Source: Arcanobacterium_A bovis
GTDB taxonomy: Bacteria > Actinomycetota > Actinomycetes > Actinomycetales > Actinomycetaceae
Direction: 5' to 3' (one strand)
NCBI RefSeq assembly: GCF_042655305.1
Contig: NZ_JBHSLR010000001.1
DNA: 32,049 bases
Shown here: positions 9,387 through 18,085 of the stretch, piece by piece
Layout: the number at the start of each line of letters is the position of its first letter
How positions within the stretch are numbered: the stretch's first letter is position 1
Translations under genes and position numbers: made by a program
The notes under the pieces: model-generated
Told to the model about the DNA's origin: nothing
Seen by the model: only the letters and a program-made list of their open reading frames with translations
The model's database searches: none

Positions 9387-9499
9387 TTATTAAGGTTCTG
9401 GCTAGTTAATTTCACTTCTGTAGTGTTACCCGCATATTTTCAACCCTGAGTATGATGTTCTATTCGGAATCTGTGCCCGCAGCGAAGTATTCTTAGGTT
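9387..9499. promoter_or_regulatory. Divergent promoter region between ligA and the sensor kinase operon
   Basis: This 113-base gap must serve both the minus-strand ligA and the plus-strand kinase operon. It is AT-rich, with tatgat around 9451-9456 as a possible -10 for the operon. No -35 box or operator was recognisable. Confidence 0.3.
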
Positions 9500-10705
9500 A
9501 TGGCAGTACAGCAATACTTCGTAACTTTGCGCAAGATTTCGCCCGTAGATGTGGCACTTGCACTTATTGCTACTGCGCTTTTTGCTTACTCTCTTTTCTT
9601 TATCGATTCCAATACGGATCTCGCCGGCAATGAAATCGTGAGCCTCTACACGGTGGCAATCATAACGTGCATTTCCACTGGTTTTCGGCGCTCACGTCCG
9701 CATTTGAGCGCAGGGCTCATCTACTTCTCCTTCTTGGCGCGATTCCTGCTGATCCCTTCGCTCGTACTCCCCTTTGACGTCGTCATCCTGTTTTCCCTTT
9801 TCGCTGTTACCGTATATGGCGCACGGAAAGCTCGCATCGCTGCCCTATTGGGCGCGCTTTTTTACGGGTTCTTGCTCACGTTTCCAGTGGTAGCTGCCAC
9901 GCCCTCACTCGAATCCGTACTGTACTTTCTTCTCGTGGAATCCGTAGTGATTGCAACGTTTTCGCTGGCACTGCTGCGATACTTGCAGCTACAGCGTTAT
10001 CAGGAGATGCTCAACCGCAACGCAGAGATTTTGCGCGATAGTGAACGCGAATCCGAAATGGCGGTGATTGAAGAGCGCACGCGTATTGCCCGCGAGATGC
10101 ACGATATTGTTGCTCACACGCTGTCTGTGGTGATCGCGCAAGCTGACGGCGGCCGTTATGCTGCCGAAAGTAATCCGCAAGCGGCGCAACATGCACTTGA
10201 AACTATCGCAGAAATGTCGCGCGCAGCGCTAGGAGATATCCGTTCCATCATCGGCGTCCTTCGTGATCCCAATGAAAGCCACTCTCCGCTCAAACCACAA
10301 CCTGTGGGTGATGATCTTGAACAGCTTGTGCATAACGTCAGTGAATCTGGTGCCGATGTGTCCTATCTGCGCCTTGGGAAACCTTATCCGCTCCCGGTTG
10401 GTTTAGGCAACGCACTGTACCGAATTTGCCAAGAAGCGCTGACAAATGCGCTCAAGCACGCTGGTCCACACGCTAAAATTACCGTAGTTCTCAAATGGAC
10501 AAGCGTGGCGATCACACTCGAAATTCTGGACGACGGACGCGGCGCCGCAGCTCCAAGCGACGGCAAGGGACACGGCGTGATCGGTATGCGGGAACGAGCG
10601 GCAGTCTTTGGTGGTACTGTTGACGCCGGTCCGCGGCCCGAAGGCGGCTATAAAGTTCGTGCACTAATCCCAGTGAACACGTCGAGAGGAATAACAAATG
10701 ACTGA
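9500..10705 (+). CDS. Sensor histidine kinase, NarL/DesK type (HisKA_3)
   Basis: A membrane two-component sensor kinase. Residues about 17-160 form several hydrophobic segments (about five to six helices) with little extracellular sequence, the layout of kinases that sense through the membrane or a partner protein. The phosphoacceptor His201 is in IAREMHDIVAHTLSV, the HisKA_3 pattern. The HATPase_c domain follows with LYRICQEALTNALKHA and DDGRGAA...GHGVIGMRERAA. The gene overlaps the response regulator start by 8 bases and begins the four-gene operon. The signal sensed is unknown, but the downstream ABC/FtsX pair suggests envelope stress or antimicrobial peptides (inference). Confidence 0.92.
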   Translation: MAVQQYFVTLRKISPVDVALALIATALFAYSLFFIDSNTDLAGNEIVSLYTVAIITCISTGFRRSRPHLSAGLIYFSFLARFLLIPSLVLPFDVVILFSLFAVTVYGARKARIAALLGALFYGFLLTFPVVAATPSLESVLYFLLVESVVIATFSLALLRYLQLQRYQEMLNRNAEILRDSERESEMAVIEERTRIAREMHDIVAHTLSVVIAQADGGRYAAESNPQAAQHALETIAEMSRAALGDIRSIIGVLRDPNESHSPLKPQPVGDDLEQLVHNVSESGADVSYLRLGKPYPLPVGLGNALYRICQEALTNALKHAGPHAKITVVLKWTSVAITLEILDDGRGAAAPSDGKGHGVIGMRERAAVFGGTVDAGPRPEGGYKVRALIPVNTSRGITND

Positions 10706-11402
10706 GCAAGACGCACCTGATCACATCATTCGGGTTGCACTAGTTGACGATCAAAACTTGGTGCGCTCTGGCTTTTCGATGGTGATTGATTCGCAACCAG
10801 ACATGGAAGTGGTGCTAGAGGCAAGCGACGGCGAACAAGCCTTAGAACGCATTGCTCTCATTCCCGCCGACGTGATTCTTATGGACGTGCGCATGCCCAA
10901 TATGAACGGGCTCGACGCCACCGAACAGATTGTCAATTCGCGTTTCGTTCATGGCGTTGAACCAAAAATCATCATTCTCACCACTTTCGATGTAGACGAG
11001 TATGTTATGCGGGCAATTGAAGTGGGGGCATCCGGTTTTCTGCTCAAGGACGCTCCCCCGAATGAGATGCTCACGGCGATTCGTACTGTTTTTCGGGGCG
11101 ACGCCGTTATCGCACCGTCGTCGACAAAACGCCTCGTGGCTCACCTCGCGACTGAGGCGTCCTATACGAAAGCAATCGTGCCCGAACTTCTCGATGATTT
11201 ATCGGATCGCGAGCGCGAAGTGCTCTATCATGCGGCGCGCGGACTGAGCAATGGCGAAATCGCAGAGGAATTATTTCTTGCCGAAGCGACGGTCAAGACT
11301 CATATTGGAAGAATTTTTGCAAAGCTCGGAGCGCGAGATCGGGTGCAAGCAGTTGTGATGGCATACCAAGCTGGGCTCGTTAAGCCTGGAGAAATCGACT
11401 GA
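10698..11402 (+). CDS. LuxR/NarL-family response regulator
   Basis: A DNA-binding response regulator that pairs with the kinase upstream. The receiver domain has acidic residues DD at 17-18, the phosphoacceptor Asp63 (VILMDVRMPNMNG) and the switch Lys in GFLLKDAP. The C-terminal LuxR helix-turn-helix reads DLSDREREVLYHAARGLSNG with EATVKTHIGRIFAKL. A strong gagagga ribosome site precedes the ATG. It overlaps the kinase by 8 bases and sits 11 bases before the ABC ATPase, so it probably regulates its own operon. Confidence 0.95.
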   Translation: MTEQDAPDHIIRVALVDDQNLVRSGFSMVIDSQPDMEVVLEASDGEQALERIALIPADVILMDVRMPNMNGLDATEQIVNSRFVHGVEPKIIILTTFDVDEYVMRAIEVGASGFLLKDAPPNEMLTAIRTVFRGDAVIAPSSTKRLVAHLATEASYTKAIVPELLDDLSDREREVLYHAARGLSNGEIAEELFLAEATVKTHIGRIFAKLGARDRVQAVVMAYQAGLVKPGEID

Positions 11403-11413
11403 AAGGGAGGAGC

Positions 11414-12157
11414 ATGGATCGAACCCCGCCGTCGGCAAAAGTTTTTGACGTTAGCAAATATGTGCTTGACGCAGGTGTGCCACGCGCAGTCGTAAATAAA
11501 GTCTCCTTCGAGATTCCTGCTCAGAATTTTACAGCGTTGCTTGGACCTTCTGGATCAGGAAAATCAACGCTTATCTCAGTGCTTGCCGGAATTGAACGCG
11601 TAGACGGCGGAATCGTTGAAATCGGTGAGAAGAACATTGTGCAAATGACCGATGACGAGATAGTTGAACTGCGAAAAAATGAACTCGGGGTCATTTTTGA
11701 ATCTGACAATTTGCTCCCATCCTTGACGATTGAACAAAATCTGCGCCTTCCAAGTAGCTTTTCCAAACGCGATATTGACGAAAAGCAATTCGCACAGGTG
11801 GTAAGGGCTTTCGGGCTGAGTGAGTACCTTCAACTCATTCCATATCATGCCGGAAGAGCCATTCAACAACGTACCGCGATTGCACGCGCTGTGCTTGCCT
11901 CTGCGCGGATGCTCCTTTGTGATGATCCGGTTCGCGGCATGGCTCGCCAATCTGCGCAAGAAATACTCTCACTGTTGCGAGTATGCGTGCGCGAATTTGG
12001 AATTTCTGTACTAATTACTACTGAAGATCCGGCAGCTGCGGCATTTGCGGATCGCGTTTATCTCTTGTCGGATGGTGAGTTAATCGGTCGCATTGATTCG
12101 CCGTCTTTACAGTCAATTTTGCTGGCAATGAGTTCGTTTGGATACGGCGAAGAATAA
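11414..12157 (+). CDS. ABC transporter ATP-binding protein with degenerate catalytic motifs
   Basis: The fold and neighbours match the MacB/LolD/BceA type of ATPase that partners FtsX-like permeases. Walker A is intact (GPSGSGKST, 44-52), yet the other motifs are altered. The Q-loop Gln is Glu96 (VIFES). The LSGGQ signature is AGRAI (146-150), though QQRTAIARAVL after it aligns well. Walker B Asp170 is present, but the catalytic Glu position is Asp171 (MLLCDDP). The H-loop His is Glu204 (TTED in place of VTHD), and the D-loop is unlike SALD. The protein could bind ATP, but ordinary hydrolysis looks unlikely. The frame is intact at normal length (247 residues), with a strong gggagga site, so it is not a decayed gene. 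It overlaps the permease by one base. Confidence 0.9.
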   Translation: MDRTPPSAKVFDVSKYVLDAGVPRAVVNKVSFEIPAQNFTALLGPSGSGKSTLISVLAGIERVDGGIVEIGEKNIVQMTDDEIVELRKNELGVIFESDNLLPSLTIEQNLRLPSSFSKRDIDEKQFAQVVRAFGLSEYLQLIPYHAGRAIQQRTAIARAVLASARMLLCDDPVRGMARQSAQEILSLLRVCVREFGISVLITTEDPAAAAFADRVYLLSDGELIGRIDSPSLQSILLAMSSFGYGEE

Positions 12158-14754
12158 TGATGTTGACTCATATCTTTCGAACACTGACTGTGAATTGGAG
12201 ATCACATCTACTACCGTCGTTGGCTTTGATCATCGCCTCGATCTTCATTTTTCTAGAAGTCTTACTCACCCCCTTTTTGAACCAGACCCTCGAACAATCG
12301 GTTGCCAAAACTACTGGCCAAATCGCATTTTCAGTATCAGACGAATCCACAACAGCAGACGCACTTGCCCAAAAGTTGCGCGCATTGCCAGAGGTAGAGA
12401 GCGTATATAGCTCTATTCATGCGCCTGCAACAATCATCTCTGGCTCCCACGCCATAGACGCGAATATCAACAATTTACCTCCTGAACAATGGTCGATAAT
12501 CGATATCACTCGTGGAGAACGCCCCACCGCCGACAATCAAGTGCTCATCTCGGGAAGCATTGCTAAAGCGCTCGGAGTATCAATTGGGGAAGAGATTACA
12601 GTTTTAGGGGATTCTTCTTTTGCATTAGCGTTACACAAACTTACTGTGACTGGGATTTTTTCCCGTAGCCCGTTTTCTAGCGCGGCACAAAGTAGCGAAT
12701 TGCTTGTCAATTCTCCTGATGCAGCCACCGGAACTAAAATAAGCGCATCGCAGATGGGGAGCAACGACGCTCTCTTCGTAGTTGCAAAACCCCATGTTTC
12801 TCGCACGCTTTTGCAAGAAAAAATCAAGAATCTGACCGCGGGAACCGTATTATCAGCACAGGAAATACGCGAATCTGTCTACGCCGAACAGGCACGCAAT
12901 ATTGCGTACTTCCAAAGCATTCTTGGCTGGCTGCTGGCTCTCCCGATGCTTATTTCCGCGTTTGTGATCGCAGCATCAACTCACTCACTTGTGAAGAATC
13001 GCCGCCGCACGATGGCACAACTTCGCACGCTTGGAGCATCCCGTTGGTACATATTTGGCGTGAACATGAGCGAAGTGCTTATCATTTCGGTGTTCAGTAC
13101 CGCAATCGGACACGCAATTGGGCGTTCGCTCTTCCAAGTAGTGATTGGCTTACTGAAATCAGGAAGCGGCGGTGCTTTTATCTCTCAAGATTTTGACGTC
13201 GTGATCAGCGATTATCTCTTCGCCGCATTAGGTTCTATCGGAGTTGCGCTCATTGCTTCTTTGCCAAGCGTGGCAGCGTACAGCTTCGTTCCCGCGTCGT
13301 TCATCTTCCATCGAGAAACACCTCGAAAACGTCGAAAACTTGTCATTTTCGCCATCGAACTCATCGTTTTTGTGCTAGGTACAATCGCAGTATTCTTCTC
13401 TATCGTTGTTCCTGAAGATTTATTGTTTATCATCAGATCCGGAAACAACAACCAATATCTTCGTGTACTGACCACAATTTCACTGCTTCTCTTAGCGGCC
13501 ATTGCGAGCTTTTATGCCTTGCGTTTCGTGGTTTCTATTTTTGCCAGACACGTACGTTTTAGTCGCTCTATCAGTAGTTTCCACCTAGCTGCCACCCAAC
13601 ATTATGCAGACGCGATGGCGCGTATTGGTACCCTACTGATGATCTGTGCAGCTGCGTCAATCCTCGGTTTGACTACCATGAGCTCGATTAAAGCTACTGC
13701 CTACCAAGAATCTGAGTCTCAATACCTTCCCTTCGATGCCGCCGCCAAGATTATTGACCCAACGAATGGCCCAATTGTTAGCCCGGCAAATAGCCCAGCG
13801 AACAGACCCCATAACAGTGCTGGATTTAGCGAATCCACACTGGAAAAACTCGCTAAAACCCCAGGCGTTGATCAAGTTCTTCCGGTGGAAACCGTGATCG
13901 GAAAACTCGGATATAACAACGGCGAAACACTCGAAAATTTCTACCTCTACGGTATAGATCCAGACTCAGCACGCAAATACTTTCCTCCTGGAACGAAATT
14001 TCTTCGCGGCCTCAAACCAGGCACTATCGTGCTCCCTCGCGATTTGCTTGGACTCCCCCCTACGGAATTACCGAAGCAAGCGACTTTGACATTGTCACAA
14101 TCCCCAACGCAAGCTATCACTTTATACGTTCGCTATGAAAATGTGCCGTGGAGTATCATCACCACCACCGACCTCAAAGATACCTTCGGTACCCATCGTG
14201 TTTCTGAAGCGTGGGCACGTTTTTCGACCGAAGGAAACGCTAATAAAGCTGCTACTTATCAGGCTACGATAAATGTAATAAAAGCTGACGCCTCAGTTCG
14301 AGCTGACGTTGTATTGTCATCCGAACCTGTTGGTATTCGAACGAAGAACACACCGGCCTCATATATTACCTTGGGCCTGCTCACACTAAGCCTAATTCTG
14401 TGCGTAGCCGCCGTCTGTAATTCCTTGTACTTGTCGCGCCAAGCGCGTTCATCGGAAGTGAAAGTTCTATCTGGCATCGGAATCTCACCACACGTTAATT
14501 CAACAAGTCTCGTGGTGTCTGCCATCGGGCGCACTACCCTTTCGGTATTCGTGGGCTCGCTTGCGGGAGTGACGAGCGGCATATACCTTGCAACTGTCTA
14601 CGTTGGCGCTTTGACATGGCGACAATTCTTCTCGATTCCTTGGATATCGGTAGTCATATTGACGCTAATTTGCGCTCTACTTGCGGGTATCTGCGCTCGA
14701 ATCCAGACTGCACTGCCCTCGTTCACGACTCATTATGGTCGATCCATAAAATAA
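12157..14754 (+). CDS. FtsX-like ABC transporter permease
   Basis: A large (865-residue) membrane protein of the MacB/BceB/FtsX class. About ten membrane segments are visible: one near residues 19-40, then three after a first extracytoplasmic domain (about 40-245), two more around 400-450, one near 485-510, a second extracytoplasmic domain (about 515-735), and three at the C-terminus. The two halves of the FtsX fold are therefore on one chain. The ATG overlaps the ATPase stop by one base (TAATG), so the pair is translationally coupled. With the two-component genes upstream it resembles peptide-sensing or peptide-detoxifying modules, but no substrate can be read from the sequence. Confidence 0.88.
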   Translation: MMLTHIFRTLTVNWRSHLLPSLALIIASIFIFLEVLLTPFLNQTLEQSVAKTTGQIAFSVSDESTTADALAQKLRALPEVESVYSSIHAPATIISGSHAIDANINNLPPEQWSIIDITRGERPTADNQVLISGSIAKALGVSIGEEITVLGDSSFALALHKLTVTGIFSRSPFSSAAQSSELLVNSPDAATGTKISASQMGSNDALFVVAKPHVSRTLLQEKIKNLTAGTVLSAQEIRESVYAEQARNIAYFQSILGWLLALPMLISAFVIAASTHSLVKNRRRTMAQLRTLGASRWYIFGVNMSEVLIISVFSTAIGHAIGRSLFQVVIGLLKSGSGGAFISQDFDVVISDYLFAALGSIGVALIASLPSVAAYSFVPASFIFHRETPRKRRKLVIFAIELIVFVLGTIAVFFSIVVPEDLLFIIRSGNNNQYLRVLTTISLLLLAAIASFYALRFVVSIFARHVRFSRSISSFHLAATQHYADAMARIGTLLMICAAASILGLTTMSSIKATAYQESESQYLPFDAAAKIIDPTNGPIVSPANSPANRPHNSAGFSESTLEKLAKTPGVDQVLPVETVIGKLGYNNGETLENFYLYGIDPDSARKYFPPGTKFLRGLKPGTIVLPRDLLGLPPTELPKQATLTLSQSPTQAITLYVRYENVPWSIITTTDLKDTFGTHRVSEAWARFSTEGNANKAATYQATINVIKADASVRADVVLSSEPVGIRTKNTPASYITLGLLTLSLILCVAAVCNSLYLSRQARSSEVKVLSGIGISPHVNSTSLVVSAIGRTTLSVFVGSLAGVTSGIYLATVYVGALTWRQFFSIPWISVVILTLICALLAGICARIQTALPSFTTHYGRSIK

Positions 14755-14896
14755 ACACGCTAAGGATCACAGTTTTTGCTCTTTACTCTGCCGTAGAAAA
14801 CTGCAAAAGTTAAGTATTACAACAAATACACGACTAAGAAACGTGCACTTTTCGAGAAACTCTCGGCACTGCCGGCACGTTCCAAGGAGACAACAC

Positions 14897-15145
14897 ATGG
14901 ATTGGCGTCACGAGGCTGCTTGTCTTAATGAAGATCCCGAGCTCTTCTTCCCTATTGGAAGCTCAGGTCCAGCGATGGCTCAGACCGAGCAAGCAAAGCG
15001 GGTTTGCCGCACCTGCTCGGTGCTTGAAGTGTGCCTAAAGTGGGCTATTGATACCAATCAAGACGCTGGCGTATGGGGTGGAATGTCAGAAGACGAGCGC
15101 CGCACCCTTCGTCGTCGTACTGCACGTACCCGCCGTCCAATCTGA
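14897..15145 (+). CDS. whiB1: WhiB-family iron-sulfur transcriptional regulator, WhiB1-like
   Basis: A small [4Fe-4S] regulator of the Wbl family, confined to actinobacteria and their phages; WhiB1 binds the primary sigma factor and responds to nitric oxide. The 82-residue product begins MDWRHEAACL and has the four cluster cysteines at 9, 37, 40 and 46 (CxxC...C), the GVWGG turn at 58-62 and a basic tail (RRRTARTRR). An aaggag site at 14884-14889 places the start at 14897; an upstream in-frame ATG at 14843 would add 18 poorly conserved residues. The overall sequence resembles mycobacterial WhiB1 more than the other paralogues. It stands alone after the transporter operon. Confidence 0.93.
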   Translation: MDWRHEAACLNEDPELFFPIGSSGPAMAQTEQAKRVCRTCSVLEVCLKWAIDTNQDAGVWGGMSEDERRTLRRRTARTRRPI

Positions 15146-15154
15146 TAGCTTTTT

Positions 15155-15198
15155 AATGAAATGTGGTGGTTGAAATTTTTCAACCACCACATTTCATT
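15155..15198. terminator. 21-bp perfect hairpin between whiB1 and pdtaS
   Basis: Bases 15155-15175 are the exact reverse complement of 15178-15198, leaving only 2 unpaired bases (a 5-base T loop in practice). It lies between two convergent genes, 9 bases after the whiB1 stop and about 20 bases after the kinase stop, so it probably ends both transcripts. There is no T-run on either side. Confidence 0.8.
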
Positions 15199-15220
15199 GT
15201 CAATACAAAAGACTCAAGCA

Positions 15221-16645
15221 CTAACGCAACTGAAGCTCTAGGCTAACTAGGGTTCCGCCGTCGGGATTATTCGACCAGTCAATCGTGCCGTTCAACTCTC
15301 CAGTTACCAGCGTCTTCACAATCTGTGTGCCAAGACCACCACCGGGACCTTGCGGAGAAATACCCGTACCGTTATCGCGAACCTGCACGAAAAGGCGCTC
15401 ATCAAAGCGCTCCGCATTCACGTCCACTTTCCCGCCTTGAGCAAGGCCGTGTTCGATAGCATTGGAAATCACCTCGTTGAGCACAACCGCCAAGGAAGTT
15501 GCCTGCTCAGCACGCACTTTTCCAAATGATCCGTTAAGGGAAATATCAACGGCAGACTCTGTCACAGCGATGTCACGAACCATCTTGAGCAGTGATCCAA
15601 AAACAGAATCGAACTCAACTACTTCGTCAATCGTCTGCGAGAGTCCCTCATGCACGAGCGCAATCATGCCAACACGCCGCTGGGCCTGGCCAAGTGCAAC
15701 ACGAGTTTCGTCATTGACTGCTCGTCGAGCCTGCAAGCGAAGCAATGCCGATACCGTCTGCAAGTTGTTCTTAACTCGATGGTTTATCTCCCGAATGGTG
15801 GCATCTTTGGTGAGCAATTCCCGCTCCTGGCGGCGCAATTCGGTAATCTCTCGGGTCATCAAAAGTGCGCCAGTTCGCTCGCCATTTCGGATCAAAGGAA
15901 GCGCACGTAGCGACACAATCACTCCATGCGCATCAATTTCGGCAACCCAAGCGGCCTTGCCTAGGAGCACCAAAGGCAAAGACTCCTCCGGAATCGAAAA
16001 ATCATCGAAGATATCCGTCACGGTTTCAGCAAGAATATTGCCGATCAATGGCTCATCTACACCCAAACGGCGGAAATGCGACACGGAATTGGGACTCGCG
16101 TACAGGACTTCGCCGTCTTCATCTAGCTGAATAACGCCGTCGGACACACGCGGAGTACCATGCCGGAAGCCCGCTGGCATCCCCTCCAATGGAAAATCTC
16201 CCGAAGCGATCATTTCAAAGAGATCGCGCGCAATTTCTTCGTAGTTTTGTTGGGCTTGCGATGGAACTCTGTCTTGCAATAGCGCGGATATCACCCGCAC
16301 CACGCCGATAATTCTGCCTCGGCACCGCACCGGAATGAAAGTGTTCGAAACACTCGAATCTTCCGAAACGATCATATCGCCCATGTTGAAAGCCGCATAC
16401 ACATGCTCAACGCTCTCACCATCGACTTTTTCTCCGATAATATCGGTTTCGATCAACGTGGCAGCCGTCGCTGGTCGAGCGTGAGCGGCGGCGATGAATC
16501 CGTCGTCGGTCGGAACGTAAAGCAACAGATCAGCGAATGCGATATCTGCAATAGTTTGCCAGTCGCCCGCGAGCTGGTGAAACCATTTTCTTTCTTCTTC
16601 TGCGAAGCGCGCTGTGCGCTCCAAAATCTTCGTCAAAGTTGGCAC
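15221..16645 (-). CDS. pdtaS: Cytosolic sensor histidine kinase, PdtaS-like
   Basis: PdtaS is a soluble histidine kinase that, with the ANTAR-type antiterminator PdtaR, links signals such as nutrient state or metal/NO stress to transcription attenuation. No membrane segment is seen. Residues about 1-150 look like a GAF domain, about 165-270 a PAS domain, then HisKA_2 with His289 in IREINHRVKNNLQTVSALLRL and an HATPase_c domain with VVLNEVISNAIEHG and DNGTGISPQGPGGGLGTQIV. The 474-residue length fits. It starts at a GTG with only a weak ggaa upstream. It is a single gene convergent with whiB1, as pdtaS often is in actinobacterial genomes; no pdtaR is in the window. Confidence 0.9.
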   Translation of the reverse strand: MPTLTKILERTARFAEEERKWFHQLAGDWQTIADIAFADLLLYVPTDDGFIAAAHARPATAATLIETDIIGEKVDGESVEHVYAAFNMGDMIVSEDSSVSNTFIPVRCRGRIIGVVRVISALLQDRVPSQAQQNYEEIARDLFEMIASGDFPLEGMPAGFRHGTPRVSDGVIQLDEDGEVLYASPNSVSHFRRLGVDEPLIGNILAETVTDIFDDFSIPEESLPLVLLGKAAWVAEIDAHGVIVSLRALPLIRNGERTGALLMTREITELRRQERELLTKDATIREINHRVKNNLQTVSALLRLQARRAVNDETRVALGQAQRRVGMIALVHEGLSQTIDEVVEFDSVFGSLLKMVRDIAVTESAVDISLNGSFGKVRAEQATSLAVVLNEVISNAIEHGLAQGGKVDVNAERFDERLFVQVRDNGTGISPQGPGGGLGTQIVKTLVTGELNGTIDWSNNPDGGTLVSLELQLR

Positions 16646-16682
16646 AGTTCCACAATAAGCGTTTTTCGTGTTGAATGGTTAT

Positions 16683-17198
16683 ATGAAATTCTCAGTTGTT
16701 ACACATATTGATGCAGATATTTCCCGCATATTGCACGTTTTGCCGTCACAAGAGCTAGCAAATGCACGCGCTCAGCACCTTGGCCTTACCCAGTACACTT
16801 TCACCACCAGCCTAAATGACAACGTGGACCCGCAAGTAGATTCCGTGACGAGCGCGTTAATCGCTACCATTGACGCCACAAAGTTTCCGGCTCAATTGCG
16901 TACGCTCTTGCCAAATGGCCTTAATGTAACCATCGAAACACAACAACTTCCTGCAGGCGACGGCGCAAATATTCACTACGACGTCACCATCAAAGGCGCT
17001 CCCGTAAATATCGACGTAGTGGCGAAAATTGTACGCGAAAACGCGACCACTACTCTGAGCTACATGGGTGAAGTCAAAGTTCATGTGCCATTTTTGGGTG
17101 GCGGCGTCGAGAAGAAAGTCGTTGCCCAGCTTCCAAAGGTACTCGAACGTGACGCACGCATTATCGAAAATACGGTAAAGACATTCGGCACACACTGA
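16683..17198 (+). CDS. DUF2505 family protein
   Basis: The 171-residue product resembles the actinobacterial DUF2505 family, predicted to have an SRPBCC-like (START-like) fold that could bind a hydrophobic ligand; its function is not known. Supporting features are the FSVVTHIDADISRI start, the central beta-rich region and the late VPFLGGGVEKKVVAQL motif near residue 138, followed by a final amphipathic helix. The frame opens at a GTG at 16668, but the ATG at 16683 gives the usual family start (MKFSVVTHIDA). It runs 14 bases upstream of thyA in the same direction and may share its transcript. Confidence 0.75.
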   Translation: MKFSVVTHIDADISRILHVLPSQELANARAQHLGLTQYTFTTSLNDNVDPQVDSVTSALIATIDATKFPAQLRTLLPNGLNVTIETQQLPAGDGANIHYDVTIKGAPVNIDVVAKIVRENATTTLSYMGEVKVHVPFLGGGVEKKVVAQLPKVLERDARIIENTVKTFGTH

Positions 17199-17212
17199 AT
17201 TAGACTGAAACT

Positions 17213-18022
17213 ATGGTTGCTGTGAACAGACAATATGAAGATCTCTTGGCCGATGTTTTAGAAAATGGCGCGCACAAAAGTGACCGCACTGGTACTGGTA
17301 CGCTTTCCGTTTTCGGACGCCAGCTTCGCTACGATCTGGCAAACGAAGGTTTCCCCCGTATCACCACCAAGTTTGTGGCAATGAAAGCCGTTAAAGGCGA
17401 GTTGTTGTGGTTCTTGCGTGGCGACACAAACGTAAAGTGGCTGCAAGAGCGCGGAATCACCATCTGGGATGAATGGGCAGACGACGACGGCGAACTCGGC
17501 CCGGTATACGGCTACCAGTGGCGTTCGTGGCCCGCTCCCGACGGGCGACATATTGATCAAATCCAGCAAGTTGTGGATACGATCAAGCACAATCCGGACT
17601 CGCGCCGTATGATCGTTTCTGCATGGAATGTGGCCGATCTCGACGATATGGCCCTGATGCCCTGCCACGCATTTTTCCAGTTCTATGTGGCAGACGGAAA
17701 GCTATCGTGTCAGCTCTACCAACGTTCGGCTGATCTATTCCTAGGAGTTCCTTTCAATATCGCCTCCTACTCGCTGCTCACCCATATGATCGCTCAACAA
17801 TGCGATTTAGAAGTGGGAGATTTCGTGTGGACTGGCGGCGATTGCCACATCTATTCGAACCATATTGAGCAGGTTAAGGAACAGATTTCTCGTGAGCCTT
17901 ATCCATTCCCTACGCTTGAGCTCAAAAAAGCTCCCTCAATTTTTGATTACGATATGGACGATATTGCTGCGTCGCAAGGCTACGAGCACCACCCCGCTAT
18001 CAAAGCGCCGGTGGCCGTGTAA
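17213..18022 (+). CDS. thyA: Thymidylate synthase
   Basis: ThyA methylates dUMP to dTMP with methylene-tetrahydrofolate, producing dihydrofolate. The nucleophile Cys151 is in MALMPCHAFFQFYV. The folate and dUMP binding regions are clear: DRTGTGTLSVFG, GELLWFLRGDTN, VYGYQWRSW, RRMIVSAWN, YQRSADLFLGVPFNIASYSLL and GDCHIYSNH. Length is 269 residues, the usual short-form size. No strong ribosome site precedes the ATG. folA follows 63 bases later, the classic pairing because dihydrofolate reductase recycles the dihydrofolate made here. Confidence 0.98.
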   Translation: MVAVNRQYEDLLADVLENGAHKSDRTGTGTLSVFGRQLRYDLANEGFPRITTKFVAMKAVKGELLWFLRGDTNVKWLQERGITIWDEWADDDGELGPVYGYQWRSWPAPDGRHIDQIQQVVDTIKHNPDSRRMIVSAWNVADLDDMALMPCHAFFQFYVADGKLSCQLYQRSADLFLGVPFNIASYSLLTHMIAQQCDLEVGDFVWTGGDCHIYSNHIEQVKEQISREPYPFPTLELKKAPSIFDYDMDDIAASQGYEHHPAIKAPVAV

Positions 18023-18085
18023 TAGTGCTGGATACGGGCGCTTTATTCTAGAACGCAGGAGCTTAATTCTGGAGGTTGCAGTTTA

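Noticed and set aside
14843..14896. Longer N-terminus for the WhiB protein
   Set aside because: An aaggag site directly before 14897 and the family start MDWRHEA show the shorter form to be the real one.
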